From Prevotella sp. (lineage in GTDB: Bacteria; Bacteroidota; Bacteroidia; Bacteroidales; Bacteroidaceae), in NCBI GenBank assembly GCA_017467705.1, contig JAFUSC010000001.1, positions 1-50,588 of the forward strand: a stretch of 50,588 nt of DNA, given 5' to 3'. The notes under the pieces are model-generated. The model had not been told where the DNA came from and searched no databases. It saw nothing but the letters and a program-made list of their open reading frames with translations. Position 1 is the stretch's first letter, and each line of letters opens with the position of its first letter. This document shows, one piece after another, positions 41,593-50,482 of this stretch. A program made the position numbers and the translations under genes.

Positions 41593-42171
41593 TCACAGCA
41601 GCTTGCTGAGCTTTTGGCGTAGCTGGTCGGCGGCTGACTGGCGGATGCGCAAGCGAATCTCACAGCTGTTGCCGAAGGTCTGGCTGACGATGCGCGGCTG
41701 CATCTCCTTGACAATGCGCATGACGTCGTTCATCTGTGGATAGGCAAAGGTGTAGGTCACCTCTTCCTCTACCTGTCGCATTTCAAACGTGGCATGCGCC
41801 AGTGCATCGGCCGCTGCCTCACGATAGGCAACAATGAGTCCACCGGTGCCGAGGTTGACGCCGCCGTAATAGCGCACGACGACAACAAGTACGTCGGTCA
41901 GCACGTTCGAGTTAATCTGTCCGAGGATTGGCTTGCCTGCCGTGGACGAGGGTTCCCCATCGTCGTTGGCGCGGAACTCCTGACGCTGCGAGCCCAGCAT
42001 ATAGGCATAGCAGACGTGGCGCGCATCGTAGTATTTCTTGCGGTAACGGCTGATGATGTCTTTCACCTCGTCGACCGTCTCAACGTGATGCGCAAAAGCG
42101 AGGAACTTACTCCGCTTCTCGGTGTAATAGCCCTCGCTCGTGGTTGCTATGGTCTTGTACTCGTCGGACAT
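41593..42171 (-). CDS. yigZ: YigZ/IMPACT family protein
   Basis: The 192-residue protein shows the UPF0029/IMPACT N-terminal signature: 'RSKFLAFAHHVETVDEV', 'KYYDARHVCYAYMLG', 'RANDDGEPSSTAGKPILGQI' and 'VLVVVVRYYGGVNLGTGGLIVAYREAA'. A C-terminal DUF1949-like domain follows. Biochemical function is uncertain; eukaryotic IMPACT modulates translation control. It is the last gene of the minus-strand run that starts with hisG, but a 165-bp gap of word repeats separates it from the DUF1015 gene. Confidence 0.9.
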   Translation of the reverse strand: MSDEYKTIATTSEGYYTEKRSKFLAFAHHVETVDEVKDIISRYRKKYYDARHVCYAYMLGSQRQEFRANDDGEPSSTAGKPILGQINSNVLTDVLVVVVRYYGGVNLGTGGLIVAYREAAADALAHATFEMRQVEEEVTYTFAYPQMNDVMRIVKEMQPRIVSQTFGNSCEIRLRIRQSAADQLRQKLSKLL

Positions 42172-42189
42172 TTTTCATTAAGAATTTAT

Positions 42190-42336
42190 ATTAGGAGTTG
42201 CAGGAGTTTCAGGAGTTACAGGAGTTGCAGACATTACCTGCTGCGGCATTTGACAGGGCATGAAGCCTATAGAACATACGTCTTTAACTCCTTTAACTCC
42301 TTTAACTCCTTTAACTCCTTTAACTCCCGAAACTCC
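42190..42336. repeat. Inverted pair of GGAGTTGCAGGAGTT / AACTCCTTTAACTCC words
   Basis: The left block 42193-42225 has GGAGTTGCA/GGAGTTTCA/GGAGTTACA words. The right block 42281-42334 has AACTCCTTT words. About 55 bp of other sequence lies between. It matches the block at 12475-12653. Confidence 0.85.
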
Positions 42337-43581
42337 TCACACCAGTTTATGAATCACCAGTCCTGAACGGAGCTTGGGTTCGAACCATGTGGCTTTGGGG
42401 GGCATGATCTTGCCGCTGTCGGCAATGTCCATGATCTGCTGCATGGTGACGGGATAGAGCGCTAAGGCTGCACGCATCTCGCCGCTGTCAACGCGACGCT
42501 TCAGCTCTTGCAGACCGCGCAGCCCGCCCACGAAGTCGATGCGCTTCGATGAACGCAGGTCGCCGATGTTGAGAATCTCGTCTAATATCAGACGGCTGCT
42601 GATGTCAACGTCGAGCACCCCGATGGGGTCGGTGTTGTCATAGGTTCCTTCCTTGGCCGTGAGTCGATACCAGTGACCATCCAGATAAAGCGAGAACTCA
42701 TGTAACTTGGCAGGCTTATAGATGGCCGTGCCCATGTCCTCAACGGTGAAGTTCACCTGCAGCGCGCTGAGGAATTCTTCAGACGTGAGACCGTTGAGGT
42801 CCTTCACCACGCGGTTATAGTCAAGAATGGTGAGCTGACTGGCTTGGAAGCACACGGCCATGAAGTAGTTATACTCTTCGTTGCCGGTGTGGTTGGGGTT
42901 CTGCTGTTGTTTCTCGGCGCCAACGAGTGCGGCAGCGGCAGAGCGGTGGTGACCGTCGGCGATGTAGAAGCTGGGCATGCGGCCGAACTCGGCGGTCACG
43001 GTCTGCTGGTCAGCTTCGTCGCGGATGACCCAGAACTGATGGCGGAAGCCGTCAATGGGTGCCGTGAAGTCATACTCAGGCTCTGTCTGCGCATAACGCA
43101 TGATGAGCGCATCGAGCACGGCATTGTCGGGATAAGCAAAGAACACGGGCTCGATGTTGGCATTGTTCACGCGGACGTGCTTCATGCGGTCTTCCTCCTT
43201 GTCGCGGCGGGTCAGCTCGTGCTTCTTGATGTTACCTTTCAGGTAGTCGTCAACGTAGGCACACACCACCAGACCGTACTGCGTCTTGCCTTGCATGGTC
43301 TGTGCGTAGATGTAGTAATGCTCGTGCGCGTCCTGCACCAGCCAGCCTCGCTCCTGAAACTTCTGGAAGTTTTCAGCGGCCTTCTCATAGACGCGCGGAT
43401 CGTACTCGGACGTGCCGACGGGAAAGTCGATCTCGGGTTTGATGATGTGGTAGAGGCTCTTCTCGTTGTCGCCGGCTTCGGCGCGTGCCTCGTCACTGTC
43501 GAGCACGTCGTAAGGACGGCTCTCCACTTGTTCTACTAACTCTTTGGGCGGACGTATGCCGCGAAATGGTTTTACTATCAT
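42337..43581 (-). CDS. DUF1015 family protein
   Basis: The 414-residue protein begins 'MIVKPFRGIRPPKELVEQVESRPYDVLDSDEARAEA', the characteristic DUF1015 start. It also holds 'YIADGHHRSAAAALVG' and 'YNYFMAVCFQASQLTILDYNRVV'. The His-rich 'DGHHR' motif suggests an enzyme, and relatives have been discussed as serine-processing kinases or hydrolases, but no role is secure. It lies 42 bp after hisC on the same strand. The C-terminus ends 'KATWFEPKLRSGLVIHKLV', as in many relatives. Confidence 0.9.
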   Translation of the reverse strand: MIVKPFRGIRPPKELVEQVESRPYDVLDSDEARAEAGDNEKSLYHIIKPEIDFPVGTSEYDPRVYEKAAENFQKFQERGWLVQDAHEHYYIYAQTMQGKTQYGLVVCAYVDDYLKGNIKKHELTRRDKEEDRMKHVRVNNANIEPVFFAYPDNAVLDALIMRYAQTEPEYDFTAPIDGFRHQFWVIRDEADQQTVTAEFGRMPSFYIADGHHRSAAAALVGAEKQQQNPNHTGNEEYNYFMAVCFQASQLTILDYNRVVKDLNGLTSEEFLSALQVNFTVEDMGTAIYKPAKLHEFSLYLDGHWYRLTAKEGTYDNTDPIGVLDVDISSRLILDEILNIGDLRSSKRIDFVGGLRGLQELKRRVDSGEMRAALALYPVTMQQIMDIADSGKIMPPKATWFEPKLRSGLVIHKLV

Positions 43582-43623
43582 GGTTTTTCGTTTGATGATG
43601 AAACGGTATGTTATTTATTCTAA

Positions 43624-44685
43624 TCATGCACTGCGCAGGGCAGCGAGCAGTTCGTTGTTCTCGCCCTTCATGCCGACGGTGATGCGCAGACAGTTGTGGC
43701 AGAGCTGCACCCGTGTGCGGTTACGCACGATGATGCCGCGGTCTACCAGGTAATCGTAGATGCGCTGAGCGTCGGTCATGCGGGCCAGGAAGAAGTTGGC
43801 ATCACTGGGATAGACCTGTTCGCAGATGGGTAGCAGTGCGAAAGCCTGCATCAGACGGTTGCGTTCCAGTAGCAGCGTCTTCACCCACTTGTCAACCTCG
43901 AAGGGGTCTTTCAGTGCTTCCATGGCCTGCTGTTGGGTCAGCTGATTGACGTTATAGGGATATTTCACCTTATTGAATATCTGTATGATTTCCTTGGAGG
44001 CGAAGGCCATGCCCAGACGGATGGCCGCCAGTCCCCATGCCTTGCTGAACGTGTTGAGCACAATCAGGTTAGGATGCTTGGCAAGCTCGGCCCGCATGGT
44101 CTTCTGTGCAGAGAAGTCACCGTAGGCCTCGTCAATGATGACAATGCCCCCGAAGCGCTCTACCACCTTCAGCATCTCGTCGCGGTTGAGCGAGTTGCCG
44201 GTGGGGTTGTTGGGTGAGCACATCCAGATGAGCTTTGTCCTGCTGTCGGTAGCCTTCAGCAGTCGGTCGGCATCCATCTGGTAGTGATCATCGAGCAGTA
44301 CGGGCCGATACTCCACATTGTTGATGTCAGCGCACACCTTATACATGCCGTAGGTAGGCTCAATGGCCACAACGTTGTCGCGCCCGGGCTCGCAGAAAAT
44401 GCGATAGGGCAGGTCGATGGCCTCGTCGCTGCCGTTGCCCAGGAAAATCATGTCCTCGGGCACGCCCTTGATGCGGCTCACCTGCTTCTTCAGCTCGCGT
44501 TGCAGCGGGTCGGGGTAACGGTTATAAGGGGCGTTGTACGGATTCTCGTTGGCATCGAGAAAGACGTGTGCTTCCTTGCCTGAGTATTCATCACGGGCAG
44601 AACTGTAAGGGGCAAGGCTCCAGATGTTGGGGCGGACCAAGCCCCCTAAGTTAGAGGGTTGGGGGGCTGAACAAGGTTTATTCAT
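43624..44685 (-). CDS. hisC: Histidinol-phosphate aminotransferase
   Basis: The 353-residue PLP enzyme has the catalytic Lys215 in '[17 protein letters not shown]', 'CSPNNPTGN' and '[10 protein letters not shown]'. It converts imidazole acetol phosphate to histidinol phosphate in histidine synthesis. Residues 4-16 ('[13 protein letters not shown]') are unlike the family, which normally runs from the start almost directly into 'RPNIW'. They are encoded by an inverted repeat whose partner arm encodes the end of hisD. It is second or third in the order hisG-hisD-hisC. Confidence 0.95.
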   Translation of the reverse strand: MNKPCSAPQPSNLGGLVRPNIWSLAPYSSARDEYSGKEAHVFLDANENPYNAPYNRYPDPLQRELKKQVSRIKGVPEDMIFLGNGSDEAIDLPYRIFCEPGRDNVVAIEPTYGMYKVCADINNVEYRPVLLDDHYQMDADRLLKATDSRTKLIWMCSPNNPTGNSLNRDEMLKVVERFGGIVIIDEAYGDFSAQKTMRAELAKHPNLIVLNTFSKAWGLAAIRLGMAFASKEIIQIFNKVKYPYNVNQLTQQQAMEALKDPFEVDKWVKTLLLERNRLMQAFALLPICEQVYPSDANFFLARMTDAQRIYDYLVDRGIIVRNRTRVQLCHNCLRITVGMKGENNELLAALRSA

Positions 44686-44757
44686 CTTTGCACTATTATT
44701 AATTCATAGGAGGTCTTCGTTTGTTCAGACCCCCAGCCCCCTTAACTTAGGGGGCTC
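44641..44757. repeat. Inverted repeat shared by the hisD end and the hisC start
   Basis: The arm 44641-44674 (GCCCCCTAAGTTAG...TGAACAA) is complementary, with a few mismatches, to 44721-44757 (TTGTTCAGACCCCC...TTAGGGGGC). One arm codes for HisC residues 4-15, the other for the last residues and stop of HisD. Confidence 0.85.
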
Positions 44758-46037
44758 TTGAGGCTTTGAATTCGTACCGTCATGGCGTTGCGGTGGGCGT
44801 CGAGCTGTTCGGCGGCTGCCATGAGCTCGACGGCGGGCCCGATGTGGCGAACGCCTTCCTCGGTGAGGTGCTGGAAAGTGATCTTGCGGCAGTAGCTGTC
44901 CAGATTAACGCCGTTGTAGGCGGTGGCATAGCCGTGGGTGGGCAGCGTGTGGTTAGTACCGCTGGCATAGTCGCCGGCACTCTCACAGGCATACGGCCCG
45001 AGGAACACGCTACCGGCATTGACCACCTTTTCAGCCAACTGCTCGTAGTCGGCGGTTTGCAGGATGAGGTGCTCAGGGGCGTAGAGGTTGGAGAGGGAGA
45101 TGGCCTCGTCAATGGAATTGACGAGCACCGTGCTGCTATTCTCTAAAGCCTTGGCTGCTATGTCTTTGCGCGGTAATTGCTGAAGCTGTCGTTCAACCTC
45201 TTCGTGCACGGCCTTGAGCAGGGCTTCGGAGGTGGTGATGAGCAACACCTGTGAATCAATGCCGTGCTCTGCCTGCGACAACAAATCGGCAGCCACGAAC
45301 TGGGCGTTGGCCGTCTCGTCGGCAATGACGCACACCTCGCTGGGTCCTGCGGGCATGTCGATGGCCACGTCCTCTAAGCTGACGTGCTGCTTGGCAGCCA
45401 TCACGTACTGATTGCCCGGGCCGAATATCTTGTAGACCTTAGGCACAGACTCCGTACCGTAGGCCATGGCACCGATGGCCTGTACGCCACCGGCCTTGAA
45501 TATCTTGCTGACACCGGCAATGCGGGCAGCGACGAGAATGGCAGGGTGCACCTTGCCCTCGCTGTTCGGCGGCGTGCAAAGCACAATCTCCTGACAACCG
45601 GCAATCTTCGCGGGCGTGGCCAGCATGAGCACGGTAGAGAAGAGTGGGGCGGTGCCGCCGGGGATGTAAAGCCCGACGCGCTCAATGGCGACGCTCTTCT
45701 GCCAGCACAAGACACCTTCCTGCGTCTTGATCTTCTGGCCCACAAAGCGCTGGGAGATGTGGAACACCTTGATGTTGTGGTGAGCGAGTATGATGGCATC
45801 GCGCAGTTCGTTGCTGACCAGAGTCTCGGCCTCGTCCATCTCTGCCTCACTGACGGCCAGTGACGACAGTGCGGCATGGTCGAACTTCTGCTCGTATTCC
45901 TTCACGGCCTCGTCGCCACGCTGCTTGACGTCGGCCAGCACAGCGGTGACAGTAGCGTTGAGCTTGTTCAGGTCGAGGCGAGGACGCTCCACAATTTCTG
46001 TCCACTGGTCTCTTGTAGGGTTCTTGTATAGTTTCAT
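44742..46037 (-). CDS. hisD: Histidinol dehydrogenase
   Basis: The 431-residue protein has the family signatures 'PGGTAPLFSTVLMLATPAKIAGC', 'GAMAYGTESVPKVYKIFGPGNQYVMAAKQ' and 'IDMPAGPSEVCVIADETANAQFVAADLLSQAEHG', which hold the Zn-ligand and catalytic residues, and 'TNHTLPTHG'. It performs the last two oxidations to histidine with NAD+. Its last residues ('LKSPLS') are coded by one arm of the repeat that also enters hisC. It lies 67 bp after hisG, in a gap of GGGCTTATAGG-type words. Confidence 0.97.
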   Translation of the reverse strand: MKLYKNPTRDQWTEIVERPRLDLNKLNATVTAVLADVKQRGDEAVKEYEQKFDHAALSSLAVSEAEMDEAETLVSNELRDAIILAHHNIKVFHISQRFVGQKIKTQEGVLCWQKSVAIERVGLYIPGGTAPLFSTVLMLATPAKIAGCQEIVLCTPPNSEGKVHPAILVAARIAGVSKIFKAGGVQAIGAMAYGTESVPKVYKIFGPGNQYVMAAKQHVSLEDVAIDMPAGPSEVCVIADETANAQFVAADLLSQAEHGIDSQVLLITTSEALLKAVHEEVERQLQQLPRKDIAAKALENSSTVLVNSIDEAISLSNLYAPEHLILQTADYEQLAEKVVNAGSVFLGPYACESAGDYASGTNHTLPTHGYATAYNGVNLDSYCRKITFQHLTEEGVRHIGPAVELMAAAEQLDAHRNAMTVRIQSLKSPLS

Positions 46038-46043
46038 TTATCT

Positions 46044-46100
46044 TATAGGTCGTATGGGGCTAATAGGGCTTATATGACTTATATGACTTATAGGGCCCAT
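46044..46100. repeat. GGGCTTATATGACTTATAGG word repeats between hisG and hisD
   Basis: Five or more degenerate CTTATAGGGCT/CTTATATGA units fill the gap. Near-identical words form the hisB linker (48887-48945) and part of tamB (20806-20850). Confidence 0.8.
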
Positions 46101-46104
46101 AGCC

Positions 46105-46956
46105 TTAAATAATCATTTTCTCAATGGGGGTTACGAGGATGCCTTGGGCGCCCATGTCCTTCAGCTTTCCTATGATTTCCCAAAACTGCTTCTGGTCGAG
46201 CACGGTGTGCACGGAGCACCAGTCGTCGTCAGCCAAGGGGATGATGGTGGGGCTCTTCAGACCGGGCAGCACACTGATAATCTCTTGCAGGTGAGCCTTC
46301 GGCGCGTTCATGCGCACGTACTTCTTATCCTCGGCATCCTTGACGGCCTTGAAGCGGAAGAGCATCTGTTCGAGCACCACACGCTTCTTGGCTGACAGGT
46401 TCTTGTTGCCGATGAGCAGGGCTTCGCTTTGCATGACGACCTCCACCTCGCGCAGGTTGTTGCTGACGAGCGTTGAGCCGCTGCTGACGATGTCGAAGAT
46501 GCCGTCAGCCAGTCCGATGCCCGGACTGATCTCCACGCTGCCCGTGATGACGTGCACCTCGGCGTTGATGCCGTGCTGCTGCATAAACTGATTCAGGATA
46601 TGGGGATAGCTGGTGGCTATCTTCTTGCCGTTGAACCACTCCAGCCCTTGGTAGTCAATCTCCTTGGGAATGGCCAGTGACAGACGGCACTTGGAGAAGC
46701 CCAGCCTTGATATAAGCTCTACGTCCTCGCCGCGCTCCACCAACTCGTTCTCACCCACCACGCCGATGTCGGCGACACCGCTGGCTACGCTCTGCGGAAT
46801 GTCGTCGTCGCGCAGATAAAGCACTTCGAGCGGGAAGTTACCGGCTGACACCAGCAGCGTGCGCTTGGAGGCACTCACCTTGATGTCGGCCTCGCTCAGC
46901 AGGTTCATGGTGTCGTCGTAAAGGCGACCTTTAGATTGTACTGCAATTCTTAACAT
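46105..46956 (-). CDS. hisG: ATP phosphoribosyltransferase, long form
   Basis: The 283-residue protein is the long HisG with the C-terminal ACT-like regulatory domain ('KSPTIIPLADDDWCSVHTVL'), so it should be inhibited by histidine without HisZ. The N-terminus 'MLRIAVQSKGRLYDDTM' sets the start at 46956, although the frame is open further. The PRPP-binding loop lies in 'GLADGIFDIVSSGSTL'. It catalyses the first step of histidine synthesis. A -7 box lies about 50 bp upstream. It heads hisG-hisD-hisC. Confidence 0.96.
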   Translation of the reverse strand: MLRIAVQSKGRLYDDTMNLLSEADIKVSASKRTLLVSAGNFPLEVLYLRDDDIPQSVASGVADIGVVGENELVERGEDVELISRLGFSKCRLSLAIPKEIDYQGLEWFNGKKIATSYPHILNQFMQQHGINAEVHVITGSVEISPGIGLADGIFDIVSSGSTLVSNNLREVEVVMQSEALLIGNKNLSAKKRVVLEQMLFRFKAVKDAEDKKYVRMNAPKAHLQEIISVLPGLKSPTIIPLADDDWCSVHTVLDQKQFWEIIGKLKDMGAQGILVTPIEKMII

Positions 46957-47004
46957 CTTTATTCTGTTTACGTTTACTCGGTTTACTTTTATTATATGAG
47001 AGTG

Positions 47005-47012
47005 CAAAGATA
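47005..47012 (-). promoter_or_regulatory. -7 box TATCTTTG of the hisG-hisD-hisC operon
   Basis: The minus strand reads TATCTTTG from 47012 to 47005. The -33 region is A+T-rich without TTTG. It diverges from the mltF promoter across AATTAATAATT words. Confidence 0.5.
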
Positions 47013-47056
47013 CAAAATAATTCATAATTCATAATTAATAATTAATAATTATTTTC

Positions 47057-47064
47057 TAACTTTG
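47057..47064 (+). promoter_or_regulatory. -7 box TAACTTTG of the mltF-like gene
   Basis: TAACTTTG ends 19 nt before the TTG at 47084, consistent with a short leader and the TTG start. Confidence 0.5.
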
Positions 47065-47083
47065 CACCCAAATTGGACGTATT

Positions 47084-48259
47084 TTGAAAGAGAAAGGTAT
47101 ATATATACTGCTTTTTGCCATTCTTCTCGGCATCACGGGCTGTGGCCGCAGGACGAACAACGTGGCGCCGCCTTGGGTCGTCACCAGCGACTCAGCCGAC
47201 CAGTCTGATGCCTTCGACCTGAAGCAGATCATCCGCAACGGTGAACTCATCATGCTCACCGTGAGCGGTCCTGACACCTATTATGAGTATCATGGCCGCG
47301 GGATAGGTACGCAGTATCTGCTCTGTGAGCGCTTTGCCACGAAGATCGGCGTCAGTGTGCGCGTGGAACTGTGCCATGATTCGGCCGAGATGCAACGTAA
47401 GCTCGATGAGGGCGTGGGTGACATCATGGTGGGCGCTTTCCCGAAGGACACTGAACACCCCGTCATTAAGGGCAAGGGGGAGGCGTTCGACTCCTTAGGC
47501 TGGACGGTGGACAGCCAGAAACCGCTGTTGCAGCAGGAGTTGCGCTCATGGTACCGCTCGTCGATGCTGGCCGACGTGAGGCAACAGGAGGCGGAGATGC
47601 TCAGTGCCAAGAACCGTGTGCACCGCCGCGTCTATGCTCCGATGCTCGACCGTGCCAATGGCATCATCTCCAAGTGGGACGACCTGTTCATTGCCAATGC
47701 GCCGACGGCTGGTTGGGACTGGCGCCTGTTAGCCGCCCAGTGTTATCAGGAATCCACGTTCGACCCGCAGGCACACTCATGGGCCGGAGCCTGCGGACTG
47801 ATGCAGATCATGCCCACGACGGCTGACCATCTGGGGCTGCCGCGCAGTCAGATATACGAGCCGAAAGCCAACGTGGAAGCAGCTGCCCGTCTCATTGCTG
47901 AGCTCACCGGCTCGTTCAGCGACGTGGCCGACCGTCGTGAGCGCATCAGCTTTGTGCTGGCAGCCTACAACGGTGGCGGCGGTCATATACGCGATGCGAT
48001 GGCGCTGACCGAGAAATATGGCGGCAATAAATACCGATGGGCAGACGTGGCACGCTATGTCCTGCTGTTGCAGGAACCGCAATACTACGGCGACGCCGTC
48101 GTGCGTTACGGCTATATGCGTGGCAGTGAGACGGTTGACTATGTGGACAAGGTCAACCGGCGATTCAATGAATACCGTGGCGTACACTCCCCCTTGGGCG
48201 GCTCTTACAGTACACCGCGCAAGGCCCAAAAGGAACGTAAGAGCAAGTATCGTTCGTAA
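47084..48259 (+). CDS. mltF: MltF-like membrane-bound lytic transglycosylase (lipoprotein)
   Basis: The 391-residue protein has a lipoprotein signal (lipobox 'GITGC'), a solute-binding-like N-terminal domain (about 45-170: 'YYEYHGRGIGTQYLLCERFATKIG', 'LDEGVGDIMVGAFP') and an SLT domain. The SLT catalytic Glu223 is in 'AAQCYQESTFDPQAHSWAGACGLMQIMP', followed by 'VLAAYNGGGGHIRDAMAL'. It cleaves peptidoglycan glycan strands. The start codon is TTG at 47084: it directly follows a promoter and gives a complete signal peptide, while no in-frame ATG precedes the lipobox. It lies on the opposite strand, between hisG and hisB. Confidence 0.88.
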   Translation: MKEKGIYILLFAILLGITGCGRRTNNVAPPWVVTSDSADQSDAFDLKQIIRNGELIMLTVSGPDTYYEYHGRGIGTQYLLCERFATKIGVSVRVELCHDSAEMQRKLDEGVGDIMVGAFPKDTEHPVIKGKGEAFDSLGWTVDSQKPLLQQELRSWYRSSMLADVRQQEAEMLSAKNRVHRRVYAPMLDRANGIISKWDDLFIANAPTAGWDWRLLAAQCYQESTFDPQAHSWAGACGLMQIMPTTADHLGLPRSQIYEPKANVEAAARLIAELTGSFSDVADRRERISFVLAAYNGGGGHIRDAMALTEKYGGNKYRWADVARYVLLLQEPQYYGDAVVRYGYMRGSETVDYVDKVNRRFNEYRGVHSPLGGSYSTPRKAQKERKSKYRS

Positions 48260-48270
48260 AAGACGGGAAG

Positions 48271-49395
48271 CTAAAGCAAACCTTTGGTGGATGGCAGTTC
48301 GTAGTGGTAGACATCACGGCGGACAGCCATCTTCAGCGAACGGGCCAATGCCTTGAAGATACCCTCAATCTTATGGTGTTCGTTCTGTCCCTCGGCCCGT
48401 ATATTCAGATTCATGCGGGCGGCGTCGCTCAGGCTCTTGAAGAAGTGCAGGAACATCTCCGTAGGCATCTCGCCAATCTTCTCACGTTTGAACTCAGCAT
48501 CCCACACCAGCCACGGGCGGCCGCCGAAGTCAAGACAGACGGAGCAGAGGCAATCGTCCATCGGCAAAGAGTAGCCGTAGCGCTCAATGCCGCGCTTCGA
48601 ACCCAGTGCACGGTCGATGCACTCACCCAGTGCAATGGCCGTATCCTCGATGGTGTGGTGCTCGTCCACGTGCAGGTCACCCCGGGTGTGAACGGTCAGG
48701 TCAATCATGCCGTGACGCCCTATCTGCTCCAGCATGTGGTCGAAGAAACCCAATCCTGTCGAGATGTCGCAACGTCCCGTGCCGTCCAGATTGACGCGCA
48801 CCAGAATGTCGGTCTCCTTCGTCGTGCGCTTCACCTCGGCCGTGCGTTCACCGGCAAAGACGATCTCTGCGATTTTGGGCCAGGGGAGGGGGCTTGTAGG
48901 GCTAATAGAGCTTATAGGACTTATAGGGCCAATGGGGTTATTGGAGGAAGAGTCCACTTGCAGGAACTTACAACCGATGTTCCGGGCAAACTGCCGGTCG
49001 GTGTCACGGTCGCCGATGACGTAGCTGTTGCCGATGTCGTAGTCAGCATCCTGCATGTATTTCTCCACCAGTCCCGTCTGCGGTTTGCGCGTGGGCGCAT
49101 GGTCTTCAGGGAAGTGGGGGTCAATAAGCACCTCGTCGAAAGTGACGCCTTCACCTTCCAGCGTCTGGAGAATGAAATTGTGCACAGGCCAGAAGGTGTC
49201 CTCAGGGAAGGCAGGCGTGCCCAGCCCGTCCTGATTGCTCACCATGACGAACTCAAAGTCGGTGTGCTGACGCAGGAAGTTGAGGGCAGTGATGGCACCG
49301 GGTACGAAGCTGAGCTTCTCGAACGAGTCAATCTGCTCGTCGGCGGGTTCGCGGATGATGGTACCGTCGCGGTCGATGAATAGGATGCGTTTCAT
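48271..49395 (-). CDS. hisB: Bifunctional histidinol-phosphatase / imidazoleglycerol-phosphate dehydratase
   Basis: The 374-residue fusion has a HAD phosphatase at residues 1 to about 145 ('[12 protein letters not shown]', '[19 protein letters not shown]', '[18 protein letters not shown]'). The dehydratase begins at about 175 ('[18 protein letters not shown]', '[16 protein letters not shown]', '[15 protein letters not shown]'). Between them, residues 149-171 are a low-complexity '[16 protein letters not shown]' run coded by GGGCTTATAGG-type repeats. It carries out two steps of histidine synthesis. Its ATG overlaps the stop of the upstream membrane-protein gene (ATGA, 49392-49395), implying translational coupling. 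It is separated from hisG-D-C by mltF. Confidence 0.97.
   Translation of the reverse strand: MKRILFIDRDGTIIREPADEQIDSFEKLSFVPGAITALNFLRQHTDFEFVMVSNQDGLGTPAFPEDTFWPVHNFILQTLEGEGVTFDEVLIDPHFPEDHAPTRKPQTGLVEKYMQDADYDIGNSYVIGDRDTDRQFARNIGCKFLQVDSSSNNPIGPISPISSISPTSPLPWPKIAEIVFAGERTAEVKRTTKETDILVRVNLDGTGRCDISTGLGFFDHMLEQIGRHGMIDLTVHTRGDLHVDEHHTIEDTAIALGECIDRALGSKRGIERYGYSLPMDDCLCSVCLDFGGRPWLVWDAEFKREKIGEMPTEMFLHFFKSLSDAARMNLNIRAEGQNEHHKIEGIFKALARSLKMAVRRDVYHYELPSTKGLL
48887..48945. repeat. In-frame GGGCTTATAGG-type repeat forming the HisB linker
   Basis: Units such as GGGCTAATAGAGCTTATAGG match the intergenic block at 46044-46100 and tamB at 20806-20850. All remain in frame. Confidence 0.85.
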
Positions 49396-50348
49396 TCTTT
49401 TATGCTTTTGTTTTTGTTGTCTTCGCGGGTGTCAATGGAACCGTACATGTAGTAAAGGCAGAAGAGCGCCGGCAGTGCTATATACAGTTGCATGAACGAG
49501 CCGAGCGTGCAGGTGACGCAGGTGAGTGCCGTGATGTAGGACGGCATGCCGAGCGGGTCGCCTCCGATGACACCGAAGCGTGCCTCGCTGTTGGCTTGAC
49601 AGATAATAATTTCGGGCAGACTGGCGATGATGTATAGCAAACCGAGCAGGATGGCGCACACCAAGAGCACGACGAACTGACGGCCCCAATAACGCATGGA
49701 CGTTCCGAAGCGCTTGACCAACAGCGGCCAGAAAGACGTCTTTTCGTTCATCAGGTATTTCACTGCGGGATAGGCCAAAGGCACCATGACCACGCAGACA
49801 ATGATGGTCATGACGATGACAGCCACCACCGACACGATGTTGTGCATGGGATCGAACAGCATTTCACGTTTCCAGTAGACAAAAGCGGACACAGCTCCGC
49901 AGAGCAGGAGAGAGATGAGACCGCACCAGAACCAGGTCTTGATGGATTGCCACACCATGCTGCCCTCCCAGTGCAGGTGATACTGCTGCGGCAGAATGGC
50001 ACCGCCTTCCTGATGTTGCTTGAGCAGGGCAGCTGCGTAGCCACCGAAGATGGCCGTGTCCAGCACCGAGAGGAGTATAAAGGCACACAAGATAATCAGC
50101 AGCGTAAAGTACTGATCTGCATACATATAGGCATGAGGCAGGTCGCTGAACATCTTGGCAATCAGTTCCGGCCACCAGACGATGCTGACCGTTGCGCCGA
50201 CTCCAGAAATCAGCGAAGCAATGAGCGCAACCAGCCACGTAGCCTTGAATATGCGCCGGAAATTACCTGTATAGAGGCGGAAACCTGCTGTGAGCGATGC
50301 GCGGGAACTACGTTCCTTCAGCAATGGTTCAAACGTTTCTTTTTGCAT
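49392..50348 (-). CDS. Multi-pass membrane protein of unknown function
   Basis: The 318-residue protein has about six hydrophobic segments ('[24 protein letters not shown]', '[26 protein letters not shown]', '[19 protein letters not shown]', '[24 protein letters not shown]', '[21 protein letters not shown]' and '[23 protein letters not shown]'). I recognise no enzymatic motif. The arrangement is like uncharacterised Bacteroidetes integral membrane proteins often placed beside hisB-like or housekeeping genes. The ATG at 50348 is chosen because the longer frame begins inside a -7 box. Its stop overlaps the hisB start by 4 bp. Confidence 0.75.
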   Translation of the reverse strand: MQKETFEPLLKERSSRASLTAGFRLYTGNFRRIFKATWLVALIASLISGVGATVSIVWWPELIAKMFSDLPHAYMYADQYFTLLIILCAFILLSVLDTAIFGGYAAALLKQHQEGGAILPQQYHLHWEGSMVWQSIKTWFWCGLISLLLCGAVSAFVYWKREMLFDPMHNIVSVVAVIVMTIIVCVVMVPLAYPAVKYLMNEKTSFWPLLVKRFGTSMRYWGRQFVVLLVCAILLGLLYIIASLPEIIICQANSEARFGVIGGDPLGMPSYITALTCVTCTLGSFMQLYIALPALFCLYYMYGSIDTREDNKNKSIKE

Positions 50349-50369
50349 GATAGCTGTTATTTTTGTTTG

Positions 50370-50400
50370 CAAAGGTAGTGTAAAAATCCGATTCAGCGAA
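50370..50400 (-). promoter_or_regulatory. Promoter of the membrane protein-hisB unit
   Basis: On the minus strand TTCG (50400-50397), 19 nt, TACCTTTG (50377-50370), 22 nt before the ATG. Confidence 0.6.
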
Positions 50401-50449
50401 AAGAATACTGATGATTTAGTGTTTTTTTTATGTTCAGGCGGTACCTAAG

Positions 50450-50482
50450 GAGGGTGTGTCAAAATAGGCACATCCTCTTTTT
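50450..50482. mobile_element. Possible insertion-sequence end (or terminator)
   Basis: GAGGGTGTG (50450-50458) pairs with CACATCCTC (50469-50477), followed by TTTTT. GAGGGTGTGTCAAAA resembles terminal repeats of some IS1182/IS5-like elements, and no host gene is evident from here to the edge. Only about 140 bp remain, so the partner end and transposase cannot be seen. Confidence 0.3.

Noticed and set aside
48304-49383. 359-codon plus-strand frame opposite hisB
   Set aside because: It overlaps HisB almost completely, lacks promoter and domains, and is explained by the codon bias of hisB.
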